The notes: generated by a model from the sequence alone, not told the origin. DNA of 64,000 bases from CAVPMN01 sp963706425 (GCA_963706425.1 CAVPMN010000020.1:248001-312000); one strand, 5' to 3'. Shown: positions 9,451-18,387, counted from the first letter of the stretch. Made by a program: numbers and translations.

Positions 9451-10197
9451 GTGACGGACTTCGTCGGCACCTCCGGATGGCACTACCGCGACTGGCGCGG
9501 CTCGTTCTATCCCGACGACGTGCCCGTGCGTCGCTGGCTCGAGCACTACGCCGAGCAGTTCTCCACCGTCGAGGTGAACAACACCTTCTATCGGTTGCCG
9601 GATCGCTCGGTGTTCGAGCGCTGGCACGACGCCACCCCACCGTCCTTCGTGTTCGCCCCGAAGATGAGTCGCTTCCTCACGCACGTGAAGCGCCTGAAGG
9701 AGCCGGCCGAGCCCATCGCCCGCTACCTCGATCGGGCGGAGGCGCTGGGGCCGAAGCTCGGACCCACGCTGGTGCAGCTGCCACCCAACCTGGCCGTCGA
9801 CGTCGCCCTGCTCGATCAGCTACTCGACTGCTGGCCGGATCGCCGTCGCCTGGCGATCGAGTTCCGCCACGAGAGCTGGTTCACCGAGGAGGTCACCCGA
9901 CGGCTGACCGAACACGACGTGGCCCTGTGCCTCAGCGATCGCGACGAGGAGATGGTCACCCCGATGACCCGCACGGCGTCGTGGGCCTACATTCGCTTCC
10001 ACGCAGGCCGGGGCGATCCGCTCCCCTGCTATCGGGATGCCACGCTGCGCCGATGGTGCACGGCGCTCGCCCGATCGTTCGACCCGTCGGACGATGTCTA
10101 TGCCTACTTCAACAACGACCCAAGAGGATGTGCGCCTCGGGATGCGGCGACGTTCGCCGCGCTCCGGCGGGGCGTCAGCGACGAGGGCGACGCGTAG
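9451..10197 (+). CDS. DUF72 (YecE-like) family protein
   Basis: 248 residues from GTG 9451. The N-terminus VGTSGWHYRDWRGSFYP is the hallmark of DUF72. It is followed by the family blocks FSTVEVNNTFYRLP, FAPKMSRFLTH and LVQLPPNLAVD, the barrel strand IEFRHESWF, and the C-terminal YFNNDPRGCAPRDA. The fold is a TIM-like barrel and the conserved acidic, His and Trp residues suggest a nuclease- or isomerase-like site, but no reaction has been settled for the family. The length matches the usual 230-260 residues and the frame is intact. Nothing in the neighbours narrows the role. Confidence 0.9.
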   Translation: MTDFVGTSGWHYRDWRGSFYPDDVPVRRWLEHYAEQFSTVEVNNTFYRLPDRSVFERWHDATPPSFVFAPKMSRFLTHVKRLKEPAEPIARYLDRAEALGPKLGPTLVQLPPNLAVDVALLDQLLDCWPDRRRLAIEFRHESWFTEEVTRRLTEHDVALCLSDRDEEMVTPMTRTASWAYIRFHAGRGDPLPCYRDATLRRWCTALARSFDPSDDVYAYFNNDPRGCAPRDAATFAALRRGVSDEGDA

Positions 10198-10305
10198 GTG
10201 GCGGGGATGACGTTGCGCGCCCATGCCCTCAACTGCCCCCCAAGGAGTGAGCCGCGGGCGGGCGCCTACCCGGCGCGGCGTCCGTCATCCCACGGTCGAC
10301 CGCGC

Positions 10306-11136
10306 TCAGGAGGACACGTCGACGCCGAAGAGGTCGGCGATCCCCGCGATCTCGAGCACGGCACGCACCTGAAGGGACGGATCGACCACCACGGTTGCGC
10401 CGATGGCATCGAGCCGGTGGTGCAGCGAGAGCAGCACTGACAGACCCACCGAGTCGACGAACGAGACCTCGGTGAGGTCGAGATGCAGCACCGTCACGTC
10501 GCACGTCACCACGTGCGTCGCCAGATCGCGCAGGATCGGCGCGACGGCGAGGTCGACCTCGCCGACAACTCGCACCCGCGTTGCGTCTCCCTCGAGCATG
10601 AACGACCAGCCGTCTGGCAGATCGAGCGGAGGTGGTGCTGCGGCGGGCTCGACGTCGCCCGTTCCGACCTCCTCGACCTCAACCAGGTCGTCGCGCCACG
10701 GTCGCGGTGGCTCACCGTGGGCCTGTCGGGTGAACTCGCCGAGAAACCACCGTCGGTAGGCGAGAGACTCGGGCGGGGTGGCGAGGGTGAGCAGATGTCG
10801 GCCGGCACGGCAGAACTCGTCAGCCTCGTCGAGCAGGTCCAGCAACCGGTCGCAGGCCTCGGCGATCTCTGCGGGCACCAGATAGGTGAGATCGACGGTC
10901 TCGTCGCCGTGCTCTTCCGCGGCGCGTAGCTGCTCGTTCGGTTGCTCGCCCACCCCGCCGAAGCGGTCCTCGAGCTCCTCGATGAGGGCCTGGAGTCGTC
11001 GAGGCACGTCGGCCTCGTTGTTCGAGCGACGGATCAGCTCGAACTCGCGTTGGAGGTCATCCATGTGAGCGGCGGCCCGCACGTGCACGGCGATCGGAAG
11101 CTGGAGGATTCGCACTTCGAGGGTGCCGTCGTTCAT
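10306..11136 (-). CDS. STAS-domain anti-sigma factor antagonist-like protein
   Basis: 276 residues. The last 100 residues form a STAS domain: VRVVGEVDLAVAPILRDL, then LHLDLTEVSFVDSVGLSVLL, where the Asp-Ser pair is the usual phosphorylation site, and a closing helix before FGVDVSS. The first 170 residues are an uncommon N-terminal extension, helical and acidic, with no named domain. The start ATG overlaps the stop of the upstream HATPase gene, so kinase and antagonist are translated together, the classic RsbW/RsbV-type arrangement. It probably takes part in partner switching that frees a sigma factor under stress. No sigma factor gene is in the window. Confidence 0.8.
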   Translation of the reverse strand: MNDGTLEVRILQLPIAVHVRAAAHMDDLQREFELIRRSNNEADVPRRLQALIEELEDRFGGVGEQPNEQLRAAEEHGDETVDLTYLVPAEIAEACDRLLDLLDEADEFCRAGRHLLTLATPPESLAYRRWFLGEFTRQAHGEPPRPWRDDLVEVEEVGTGDVEPAAAPPPLDLPDGWSFMLEGDATRVRVVGEVDLAVAPILRDLATHVVTCDVTVLHLDLTEVSFVDSVGLSVLLSLHHRLDAIGATVVVDPSLQVRAVLEIAGIADLFGVDVSS

Positions 11137-11514
11137 GGTTCCGAAGCTCCCGCGAGGTCGATCTCGAACCACACGGTTTTGCCATCGTGATCCGGCTCGA
11201 CTCCCCATCGGCTGACCACCTGGTCGAGGATTCGCAGGCCCCGACCAGTCGAGGCGAGGGCATCGTGCTCCTTCATGACCGGTGGGCTCGGGTCTCCATC
11301 GGTCACCCCGACCCGCAACCTGCTCCCGTCGCGCTCGACGGTGAGAACGAACGGTGTGCGGGCGTGCAGCACGGCGTTGGCGGCGAGTTCCGACACGGCC
11401 AGGGCAAGGTCGGCCTCCACCGTCGGCTCCACTGCGGCCTCGTCGACCGCGAAGCGGCGTGCCGCGGATCGCGGCGCTCGTCTGCGGAAATCGAGCCGAC
11501 GCCCGTACGGTCAT
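11133..11514 (-). CDS. Anti-sigma factor HATPase (RsbW-like), frame break near start
   Basis: About 127 residues. From ATG 11514 the first frame reads MTVRASARFPQTSAAIR. A base gained or lost near 11465 moves it to the frame of ARRFAVDEAAVEPTVEADLA. The N box ALAVSELAANAVLHA, the G1 box VTDGDPSPP and the G2 box STGRGLRILDQ of GHKL ATPases are all there. These serine kinases bind a sigma factor or phosphorylate a STAS partner. The gene ends in a 4-bp overlap with the STAS gene. A shorter product from the GTG codon 11432 would lack the first strand and helix, so the longer form is preferred. Confidence 0.75.
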
Positions 11515-11871
11515 GTCGGTCCCACCAACCTCGGAACGTAGTTCACCGCACGCGTGTGTGTGGACGCTGCTCGGCAGCCGTGTCGATGGCGGCCAAGATG
11601 TCGGCCAGCTCGCTGCCTCCCCAGGTGCGGGGGATGCCCGGCATCTGGTCCGAGACATAGACGAACTCCGGGCGGGCCATGGCAGTCGCGGTCTTCTGGA
11701 GGCAGGTTGTCCTCCCTTTACCGCGCCGCTGCGCTGGCCAGACCACCGTCTGTGGGCGGAGTCGCCCATCGCGGTGCGCTGAGCGAAACGTCGACCCAGC
11801 GACTCAGCCGGCGCGATCGACCTTTGCGCGATTCGGACACCGTGCCGACCCAGGACGGGGGCTAGCCCGAC

Positions 11872-12124
11872 TCACCGCGCCAAGGCGGCGAGGACCTCCG
11901 CTTCCTCTACCGTCGACTCCGGCCCGTAGTTCGTACCGAGCGTGCTGCGCGTGTCGCAGTGGGGGCGGTCGATGGGCACCACGAGGAGCATGTCGGCGGG
12001 ATCGGAACTCCCTCGAGGCGGACCACCGGCTGCATCGACGTCGGCGGCGCAGGATGAGCTCATGGCAGGTGAGGCACTCGATGGCCTCGTCCGCAATGGC
12101 TCGCGCCTGGCCCCGATAGCCCAT
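11872..12124 (-). CDS. Possible small protein, frame uncertain
   Basis: Two overlapping frames each look coding for part of this stretch. From ATG 12124 it reads MGYRGQARAIADEAIECLTC, a helical start with two cysteines. From ATG 12063 a second frame gives 63 residues ending VEEAEVLAALAR at 11872. They may be the halves of one protein separated by an indel, or only the second may be real. No family is recognised. The stretch lies just downstream of the ChaB gene on the same strand. Confidence 0.3.
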
Positions 12125-12145
12125 GGCGTCGAACCGGCCGGCACC

Positions 12146-12373
12146 TCAAGGTTCCTCGACACGAGAGTCGGAGGGTCCCTTCTGACCCTTCGGCTCCCAG
12201 TGGTCACCCACTTTCTCGAAGCTGTGCTTCACCGCGGCGTAGGCGGTGCGGTGAGCCCGCTGTTCCGAGTCGTACTCGTCATGGGCGGCGTCGAGCGTCT
12301 TCTCGTAGGTGCGCTGCGCCTTCGCCGGTGACCGCTTGATGGTCCCGGGGAGGTCCTCTTTGCTCGTCGGCAT
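12146..12373 (-). CDS. chaB: ChaB family protein
   Basis: 75 residues with an intact frame. The N-terminal MPTSKEDLPGTIKRSPAKAQ and the following helical stretch with TYEKTLDAAHDEY and AVKHSFEKVGDHW match the ChaB family. This small winged-helix-like protein was first linked to the ChaA cation antiporter and is common in actinobacterial stress loci. The C-terminus is a short charged tail. It is divergent from the universal stress protein gene, with 126 bp between starts, so the two probably share regulation. No transporter gene is nearby. Confidence 0.88.
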   Translation of the reverse strand: MPTSKEDLPGTIKRSPAKAQRTYEKTLDAAHDEYDSEQRAHRTAYAAVKHSFEKVGDHWEPKGQKGPSDSRVEEP

Positions 12374-12499
12374 GCTGCACTCCTCTCAGTGGCGGAGCCC
12401 GACCGCTGCGTCGGACGTGGATCGTCCTTACCCCGTCGACGTCGAGTGGTGACCAGGCCGAACGGTCGGCACCGCTCGATGCGTGCCACAATCCTCGCC

Positions 12500-12952
12500 G
12501 TGACCACCGTCCTTCTCTGCACCGATGGGTCCGAACCGGCGATCGCCGCGCTGCGCGCCGGACTGGCCGTGCTGGCACCCGCCGATCGGCTGGTGGTGGC
12601 CAACGTCGCCGACCTGCCCGACGAGAGCCTCGTGACCGGCGTCTCGGGCTTCGCCGGCGGCTCCATGTCGCCGGAGGCGTTCGACCAACTGCACGCCGAG
12701 CGGCTGGCCGTAGCCGAGCAGACGGCGCTCGACACCATCGCGGCGCTCGGCATCGAGGCCGACACCAGGATCGTCGAAGGTCCCCCCGGCCCCGCCCTCT
12801 GCGATGTGGCCACCGACCTTGCCGCCGATGTCATCGTCATGGGATCCCGGGGACGTGGTGGGCTCAAGCGAGCCTTCCTCGGCTCGGTGTCGGACCACGT
12901 CGTTCGCAACGCCACCTGTCCCGTGGTGATCACCGGAGGCGGCTCGGCCTGA
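12500..12952 (+). CDS. Universal stress protein (UspA family)
   Basis: 150 residues from GTG 12500; an ATG seven codons upstream (12479) is possible, but the family normally begins directly with the TTVLLCTDGS strand. The ATP-binding signature GSRGRGGLKRAFLGSVSDHVVRNATCPVVI has the G-2x-G-9x-G(S/T) pattern, so this is the nucleotide-binding class. An Asp follows the first strand, as usual. The role is cytoplasmic stress survival; its partners are unknown. It is divergent from chaB and converges on a DUF7144 gene with a strong hairpin between them. Confidence 0.9.
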   Translation: MTTVLLCTDGSEPAIAALRAGLAVLAPADRLVVANVADLPDESLVTGVSGFAGGSMSPEAFDQLHAERLAVAEQTALDTIAALGIEADTRIVEGPPGPALCDVATDLAADVIVMGSRGRGGLKRAFLGSVSDHVVRNATCPVVITGGGSA

Positions 12953-13018
12953 ATCGTCGGCGGGAGTGCCAGTGGATCGGCACTACACCTAGCCAGTCGC
13001 CGTGAGACGGACCCCGCG

Positions 13019-13055
13019 CACGACGCGAGCTCGCCATGGACGAGCCCGCGTCGTG
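13019..13055. terminator. Hairpin between convergent genes
   Basis: Arms 13019-13033 (CACGACGCG then GCTCG) and 13041-13055 pair with a single mismatch around a 7-base loop. The stem is GC-rich and lies between the ends of the Usp gene and the DUF7144 gene, so it can stop transcription from both sides. Confidence 0.7.
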
Positions 13056-13074
13056 GAGCGGAGGCCACGAGCGA

Positions 13075-13482
13075 TCAGACCCGGCGCATCTCCCGGCCAT
13101 GGGCCGTGAGCGCCCAGATCACGAGCACGTCGATCGTGATGATCGTCAGCGCCCAGATCGGATAGACGGGGATGAAGAAGAAGTTCACGATCATGCTGAT
13201 GCCGGCCACGATGACGCCGACGGTGCGGGCGAGGATGTTGCCGGTGAGCACGCCGAGGCCCGCGAGGAAGAGCACGGCACCGACGATGATGTGCGCCCAC
13301 CCCCAGCCCGAGAGGTCGATGAAGACGGCGCGAGACGTCTCGGTGTTCCACCCGACCCAGTCGTCGTTGAGCACTGCGACGAGCCCGTAGAACGCGTTGA
13401 GCGAGCCTCCGATGAGCATCATCACGGAAGCGAAGCCGATCCAACCGACCCAGCCTGTCGGTTCGTCGTACGAATCTGCCAT
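13075..13482 (-). CDS. DUF7144 family four-helix membrane protein
   Basis: 135 residues. After a short polar N-terminus there are four hydrophobic helices: WIGFASVMMLIGGSLNAFYGL, WAHIIVGAVLFLAGLGVL, ARTVGVIVAGISMIVNFFFI and PIWALTIITIDVLVIWAL. The conserved GWGWAH block and PVYPIWAL are typical of this actinobacterial family. Its function is not known; it often sits among stress genes, as here. Its upstream region is shared with the six-helix membrane gene at 13697 and holds one copy of the 17-bp palindrome described separately. Confidence 0.85.
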   Translation of the reverse strand: MADSYDEPTGWVGWIGFASVMMLIGGSLNAFYGLVAVLNDDWVGWNTETSRAVFIDLSGWGWAHIIVGAVLFLAGLGVLTGNILARTVGVIVAGISMIVNFFFIPVYPIWALTIITIDVLVIWALTAHGREMRRV

Positions 13483-13644
13483 GGCGAATCCCTCCCCGTG
13501 CTGCCCTCCCGCCGCGGTTCGACGGAGATCGGGTCAACGGGGCTCACGCTACGGAACGCCGCATGCGGCCGCCTCGTCCAATGTGGATGAACGCGGGCAA
13601 ACCCGCGCTCTTCGTGGCTGCGCCCATACGTCGAGTCATGCACG

Positions 13645-13661
13645 TCACCTGGATCGGGTGA
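13645..13661. promoter_or_regulatory. 17-bp palindrome, site A
   Basis: TCACCTGGATCGGGTGA, extended by G and C to a 19-bp inverted repeat, in the 214-bp gap between divergent DUF7144 (start 13482) and the six-helix membrane gene (start 13697). It matches four further sites at 15807, 15845, 55580 and 55661 in length and half-site sequence. Confidence 0.6.
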
Positions 13662-13696
13662 CGACGGATCGAGATCGACACCTCTACGCTGCCCGG

Positions 13697-14368
13697 ATGC
13701 CAGGCGAGCACGGAGTCGATCAGCCCGCCCGGATCGACCGGGCCACCCGGTGGTCGGCGTGGTTCTTCATGATCGGTTCGGCGTGCTTCGCCGTGGCCTC
13801 GATCCCTGCCCTCGCGGAGGTGGTGCCGTCGTCCGCCATCGGCCTCACCTACTTCACGGGCTCGATCTTCTTCACGCTGGCCGCGGGCATCGTCACCGTC
13901 AAAGTGTTCGACGACGACCACGCCGAAGCGGCCGCCGGACCGTTCGGCGATGTGAACTGGTGGGCGGCAGCCATTCAATCGGTGGGCACGATCTGGTTCA
14001 ACATCAACACCTTCTACGCACTCTCCGATGCCTGGACCACCCAGCAGGAGAACCTGCGCGTGTGGACACCCGACATGCTCGGGTCGATCTGCTTTCTCGT
14101 GTCGTCCTACCTGTCGTGGATCGCGTTGGGGCCCCGACCCCGCCTCACGGCCCGGCGCGACACGACCTGGTGGATCGCAGCCCTCAACCTCATCGGCTCG
14201 GTGTTCTTCGGGCTGGCGGCGATCGCCGCCTTCACCCTGCCCGCAACCGACGATCTGCTCGATACGTCGATCGCGAACAGCGGCACGCTGCTCGGTGCCC
14301 TCTGCTTCTTCTGGGGCGCCCGCCTGATGCTGCTGCCACCGACGCCCGAACCAGTTCGACAGGGATGA
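13697..14368 (+). CDS. Six-helix membrane protein of unknown function
   Basis: 223 residues from ATG 13697. Six hydrophobic segments can be followed, from WFFMIGSACFAVASIPAL to TLLGALCFFWGARLMLLP. Two pairs resemble each other: FTGSIFFTLAAGI with LIGSVFFGLAAIA suggests an internal duplication. Loops are short, and there is no metal, nucleotide or transport motif. The protein reminds me of YrhK-like or lipid-environment sensing membrane proteins, but I cannot assign a family. It is transcribed away from DUF7144 across palindrome site A and runs convergently into the end of the DUF2252 gene 20 bp away. Confidence 0.8.
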   Translation: MPGEHGVDQPARIDRATRWSAWFFMIGSACFAVASIPALAEVVPSSAIGLTYFTGSIFFTLAAGIVTVKVFDDDHAEAAAGPFGDVNWWAAAIQSVGTIWFNINTFYALSDAWTTQQENLRVWTPDMLGSICFLVSSYLSWIALGPRPRLTARRDTTWWIAALNLIGSVFFGLAAIAAFTLPATDDLLDTSIANSGTLLGALCFFWGARLMLLPPTPEPVRQG

Positions 14369-14387
14369 CCTGGGCGACGACCGCTGG

Positions 14388-15772
14388 CTATGCCCCCGCT
14401 TCAGCCGCTTCGAGCCTGCCGGAGTCGATCGCTTCGCGGAACCGGCCGAAGTCCTCGAGGTTCTGGCGGGCGTAGGCCTCCGCGAACGAGGTGATGGCGA
14501 TGTCGAGCCGGTCGCTGCTGCCGATGTAGGCGCTGATGGCCGTGGCATCGCCCGATCGCGCATGGCCCCGCGCCAGGATCCGCCCGCAGAGATCGGCGTA
14601 GAAGCGCAGCTGGTTCGGCGTGGCCGCCTCAACCTCGAAGGAGCCCTTCCAGTCGCGGCAGCTGACGTAGGTAGAAGTGACGGCCCTCGATCTGGCCTTC
14701 GGTCCAACCGAGGAAGACGTCCGACTGAGCTTGGACGAGACGCTGTCCCTCGACGATGCGCTGACCGTGGTTCGCGTAGGGACTCGGACCGAAGTGCTCT
14801 TCGAGCACCGACGGGCCGGCTTCCTTGGCCTGCAGGAAAAGCACATCGGAGCTGTCGCGACCCTCGAGCAGGAGAATGAGGCAACGCGTCCCTACGCTCC
14901 CGACGCCGACCACCTTGAAGCCGATCTCGATCAGGTTGTATCGATCGATGAGGTGGCGACGGGCATCGTCGAGGGTCGACTTGTACTCCTCGAACGCCCG
15001 GTTGGCAGCCTCCTCCATGACCGACGCGTCGTGGCCGATCGGAATCTCGGAGAGCGGGAAGAGAACGGGCGGCTGGCTGCGGATGCGGTAGTGGCCGTCG
15101 ACCATCTCGGTGAGCTTGCCGACCGCTTGCAGACTCGTCTTCTTGCGGGCCCGCTTCTCGAAACGGTCGAGTCGCTGAGCCAGCTCGGCGGGCGAGACGC
15201 CGGCCGACGCCTGCAGGTCTTCGACGCGGATCGTCTGCTGCCAGAGGTCGAGGAAACCCATGCCGGCGAACTCGGCCATCGCCTTGCGATAGGAACGGAC
15301 GACCCTTCTCAGTCGCCCGCGCACAGTCTGCGTCCGAGAACTCGAGATACTGCCCCGCGATGGTGAAGCTGGCCGCCAATCGCTTCAGATCCCACTCCCA
15401 CGGGCCCACGAGCGTCTCGTCGAAGTCGTTGGCGTCGACGATGAGCTGACGCTCGGGCGATGCATAGGCCCCGAAGTTGGAGAGATGGGCGTCGCCGCCG
15501 ATCTGCGCCATCAGACCGCTCATCGGGGAGCCGGCCAGGTCGGCCGCCATGATGGCGGCGGCGCCGCGGTAGAAGGTGAACGGGTTCACGCCCATGCGCG
15601 CGTGGCGTACCGGCACGAGGAAGGGCAGCCGGTCCTCGTTCTGTGCCTCGATCAGCGCCACTGGGTCGGCGCGGTCGGCTGGTGCGACCCAGTCGGCGTG
15701 CGCCTCCCGAGGTGTCGCCTTGCGGGCTGCTTTGCCTTGCTCGGTCCGCTCCTCGAGCGATGCGGTGGTCAT
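14388..15772 (-). CDS. DUF2252 family protein (two frame breaks)
   Basis: About 460 residues in three frame segments. From ATG 15772 it reads to DFDETLVGPWEWDLKRLA and on to YLEFSDADCARAT. The frame changes near 15305 to VVRSYRKAMAEFAGMGFLD through KVVGVGSVGTRCLILLLEGRD. It changes again near 14660 to KGSFEVEAATPNQL, ending AIDSGRLEAAEAGA. The blocks FYRGAAAIMAADL, GDAHLSNFG and NDFDE are the kinase-like core of DUF2252. This family has a phosphotransferase-type fold and unknown substrate. All three parts join to a normal-length protein, so indel errors are the likely cause. Its upstream region holds palindrome sites B1 and B2, shared with the NTF2-like gene. Confidence 0.82.
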
Positions 15773-15806
15773 CAGGGGATTCTCGCACTCATCGACACGA
15801 GCATCG

Positions 15807-15823
15807 TCGCCCGATCCGGGTGA
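15807..15823. promoter_or_regulatory. 17-bp palindrome, site B1
   Basis: TCGCCCGATCCGGGTGA, with flanking G and C extending the symmetry. It lies 35 bp upstream of the DUF2252 start, in the gap divergent to the NTF2-like gene. One half-site differs from consensus by one base. Confidence 0.6.
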
Positions 15824-15844
15824 CCGCTCGCGGAGCCATCCGGT

Positions 15845-15861
15845 TCACCCGATGCGGGTGA
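15845..15861. promoter_or_regulatory. 17-bp palindrome, site B2
   Basis: TCACCCGATGCGGGTGA, a perfect 7-3-7 inverted repeat. Its centre is 38 bp from that of site B1 and it lies 76 bp upstream of the NTF2-like start. The preceding GGT is shared with site C2 at 55661. Confidence 0.65.
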
Positions 15862-15936
15862 TGAGCGGATCAGCTCGGTTCCTTACGCTCACCTTGCTCC
15901 CCGCAACCACCTCGACCGACGGGAGCACCCGACGCC

Positions 15937-16545
15937 ATGCACCTGTCCTTCAGCGCCGATCGTCCCGTGACACTCCTCGCCTCGGCAGGTGCCGCCTGCC
16001 GCGAGGCCCTCGAGCCGGGCTCGGCGCCGGCGCTGGCGGCCGGTTCGCCGACACCCCCGGAGACCGGGTCGCTCCCGGCCGACCGCAGGATCGAGCCCGA
16101 GAGCTGGCGCCATCACCTCGAATGGGCCATCGGAGTCGCCCTCGTCGGCGAGCCGGATCGCCTCGGCGACGCGCTCACCTCCGACGCGGTCGGCTGGAGC
16201 CCAGGCTGGACGTTCGCTTCTCGCACCGAGGCCGAAGAGAAGCGTCGTGCCCATGCCTCGTCGTTGGCCGTCAACCGGTTCACCGTCGATCACCTCTGGT
16301 GGTCGGCGCCGACGGCCGTGGCCGAGTGGCACATCGAGGCGCAACACGACGCGCCGCTGCTCGTCGCCGACGAGCTGCTGGTCGAGGCATCCCATCACCC
16401 CGTGTGCATCGCCGGCGTCTCGATTGCCCGGTTCGCCGGAGACCGCATCGCCCACCTGCACACCTACTACGACGACGCGTCGGTCATCGAGCAGGTGCTG
16501 GCCCCCCACCCGACCGGTCAGCGGGCGACCGCCCGACCGGGATGA
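15937..16545 (+). CDS. NTF2/SnoaL-like protein
   Basis: 202 residues from ATG 15937. The first 55 residues are low-complexity and Ala/Pro-rich. The following 130 have the alpha plus beta cone pattern of SnoaL-like or DUF-type NTF2 proteins: an initial helix ESWRHHLEWAIGVALVGEPDRL, then strands WSPGWTFASR, TVDHLWWSAPTAVAEWHIEAQ and SIARFAGDRIAHLHTYYDDAS. Such domains bind small ligands or act as simple isomerases or hydrolases. No catalytic set is certain here. It is divergent from DUF2252 across palindromes B1/B2, and its stop overlaps the start of the next membrane gene. Confidence 0.75.
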   Translation: MHLSFSADRPVTLLASAGAACREALEPGSAPALAAGSPTPPETGSLPADRRIEPESWRHHLEWAIGVALVGEPDRLGDALTSDAVGWSPGWTFASRTEAEEKRRAHASSLAVNRFTVDHLWWSAPTAVAEWHIEAQHDAPLLVADELLVEASHHPVCIAGVSIARFAGDRIAHLHTYYDDASVIEQVLAPHPTGQRATARPG

Positions 16546-17356
16546 GCCACCGCGAACCGCGGCGCCCCTACCCTCTGCCAATGCCATCCGACCCCCCTCC
16601 CGACGAGCGAGGCCCCGACATCGCCGAACGCCAATCCGACCGACTGAACGACCTGGAGGTGGCCGAGGCCAAGCGGGCCGAAGGCCGCCGCCTCGATCGC
16701 AAGTTCGAGCTGACCGAGGCGATCCTGCTCTCCATCGCCGCCGTGCTCGCGGCGTGGACCGGGTTCCAGGCCGCCAAGTGGAGCGGTGTGCAGGCCAACA
16801 GCTACAGCATGGCGGGGGCGAGCCGGGTCGAGGCCACCCGGTCCTCGACGCTCGCCGGCCAGGAGACGTTGGTCGACGTCATCACCTTCAACGATTGGCT
16901 GGCGGCCGCAGCGAACGGGAGGGCCTGTCTCGACCAACCCGCCAGTCGACGGCCAGGTCTACGAGCCCGACCCGCGAGATGCTCTCCGGGTTCATCTACC
17001 TCCGCTTCCGACCCGAGTTCGAGGTCGCGGTCGACGCCTGGGTCGCCACCCAACCTCGTGTCGATCCGAACGCCCCTCGCACGCCCTTCGTGATGCCCGA
17101 GTATCAGCTCGAAGCACAAGACGAGGCCGATCGGCTCGAGCAACAGGCCGAGGCGTTCGCGGCCGAGGCGAGGGAGGCCAACCAGCGGTCGGACAACTAC
17201 GTCCTCATGACCATCATGTTCGCGACGGTGCTCTTCTTCGCCGGCATCAGCTCGAAGATGGACACCGCTCGGGCCCGGATCCTGCTGCTCGGCGCGGGCA
17301 TCACCTTGCTGGTGGTGTCGATCGGCATCGTGGCCTCGTTCCCCATAGAGGTCTGA
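16542..17356 (+). CDS. Uncharacterised membrane protein with coiled segment (frame breaks)
   Basis: About 270 residues. ATG 16542 overlaps the previous stop; ATG 16581 (MPSDPPPDERG) is an alternative start. A charged helix (RQSDRLNDLEVAEAKRAEGR) leads to a first membrane segment ILLSIAAVLAAWTGFQAAKW. A middle region contains YLRFRPEFEVAVDAWVATQP, then a long Glu/Ala-rich coiled stretch. Two closing membrane helices follow (YVLMTIMFATVLFFAGIS and ILLLGAGITLLVVSIGIVASF). The frame shifts near 16920 and near 16970; the intermediate frame reads VYEPDPR. The pattern is that of a widespread unnamed actinobacterial membrane family. It follows the NTF2-like gene and probably belongs to the same stress-responsive transcript. 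Confidence 0.7.
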
Positions 17357-17670
17357 CCCCTCGCAGGTGGTGCGGGCGGTACAACGGCTCCCTCGACGAA
17401 CCAGCACTTCGCCCGCACACCAGACCGCACGGCCGGCCGACCTGCTCGAGGCTACGAGCGGTTGATCTCTGACGCCATGAGCGGCAATGCGCCTGGCTCG
17501 AGGGAGCCGAATGCCATCCATCAGCTCATCGCACCGCACGCATGGCGGTTGCCGTTCGAACGGGCGTGGCGCACGACGTGACCACCGGAGGCGCCTCGAT
17601 GCGACCGCGTGCTGGTGCCGCGTCAGAGAGCCACTGACCTCAAGCCGGCGGTAGGTGACGTTGCGGATGG
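17357..17670. other. Intergenic stretch with no recognisable gene
   Basis: About 310 bases between the membrane protein and the MazEF operator. No frame looks coding, and there is no tRNA, strong terminator or repeat in it. It is somewhat less GC-rich than its surroundings, as might be expected upstream of a mobile toxin-antitoxin pair. Confidence 0.5.
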
Positions 17671-17701
17671 GCATACCATTCTGACTACCGGATCGGTATG
17701 C
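17671..17701. promoter_or_regulatory. Inverted repeat, probable MazEF operator
   Basis: GCATACC at 17671-17677 and GGTATGC at 17695-17701 form a perfect 7-bp inverted repeat that ends eight bases before the antitoxin ATG. Toxin-antitoxin pairs are usually repressed by their own ribbon-helix-helix antitoxin bound at such a site. Confidence 0.55.
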
Positions 17702-17708
17702 TTGCGGG

Positions 17709-17963
17709 ATGGCAACCGAACAGATCGCCGTACGTCTTCCAGCCGAGCAGCTCGCAGTGCTCGACGATCTCGTCGACCGAGGGGTGTACGAAACCCGGGC
17801 CGCGGCGGTGCGGGCAGGCATCGAGGCGGTGTTGGAGCTCGATCGGCGACACCGGGACGACCGCTCGATCGTCGAGGGCTACCAGCGCGTGCCGGCGACA
17901 GATGCCGAGCGGGCCGCCGCCATCGCCTCCCTGCGCGACGCGATCGCCGAGGAACCATGGTGA
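17709..17963 (+). CDS. Ribbon-helix-helix antitoxin (MazE/CopG type)
   Basis: 84 residues from ATG 17709. The N-terminal strand and helices TEQIAVRLPAEQLAVLDDLVDRGVYETRAAAVRAGIEAVLE have the shape of a CopG/ParD ribbon-helix-helix DNA-binding domain. The C-terminal half is acidic and would wrap the toxin. The stop overlaps the ATG of the mazF-like gene, the normal arrangement for translational coupling. It probably represses its own promoter through the adjacent inverted repeat. Confidence 0.85.
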   Translation: MATEQIAVRLPAEQLAVLDDLVDRGVYETRAAAVRAGIEAVLELDRRHRDDRSIVEGYQRVPATDAERAAAIASLRDAIAEEPW

Positions 17964-18278
17964 CCGATCCACGACGCGGCGAGGTCTGGTGGGGCGAGAT
18001 CGAAGGCGTCGGACGCCGGCCGTTCCTGGTCATGACGAGAACGGCTGCCATCCCGGTCCTGCACAGCGTCCTCGCGGCACCGGTGACGCGAACCATTCGT
18101 GACATCCCCACCGAGCTACGTCTCGGACCCGGTGACGGCATGCCGGAGGAATGCGTTGCGAGCTTCGACAATCTGCCGCGTCGTGGCCAAGGCCTACCTC
18201 GTTGAGCGGCAGTGCGCGCTCGACCCGGCCCGCCTCTTCGAGGCGTGCGAGGCCCTCCGGTCGGCGGTGGATTGCTGA
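17957..18278 (+). CDS. mazF: MazF-family mRNA interferase toxin (frame break before C-terminus)
   Basis: About 107 residues. From ATG 17957 it reads RRGEVWWGEIEGVGRRPFLVMTR, the MazF/PemK opening, then VLAAPVTRTIRDIPTELRLG and CVASFDNL. An extra C near 18175 breaks the frame, and without repair the protein would stop at 18205 as PRRGQGLPR. In the next frame the normal C-terminus follows: RVVAKAYLVERQCALD to SAVDC. The family cleaves mRNA or tRNA at short sequences. The catalytic Arg near PVTRT and the FDNL turn are kept. The break either means an inactivated toxin or a sequence error; other genes here favour an error. Confidence 0.8.
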
Positions 18279-18387
18279 CTCGGCGTTCGTGGGCGTCGGC
18301 TTCCGACACTGAGGTACGCAGGTTGGGGAAGGTGGCCTGCCCCGGAAGGGCCGGTCTGGGACAGGGCAGAGATACCTTCACACGGCA

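Noticed and set aside
11543..11680. A 45-residue minus-strand frame starting MARPEFVYVSDQMPGIPR
   Set aside because: The first residues faintly recall the start of type IB topoisomerases, but the rest does not match, there is no good ribosome site, and no further domain is nearby.
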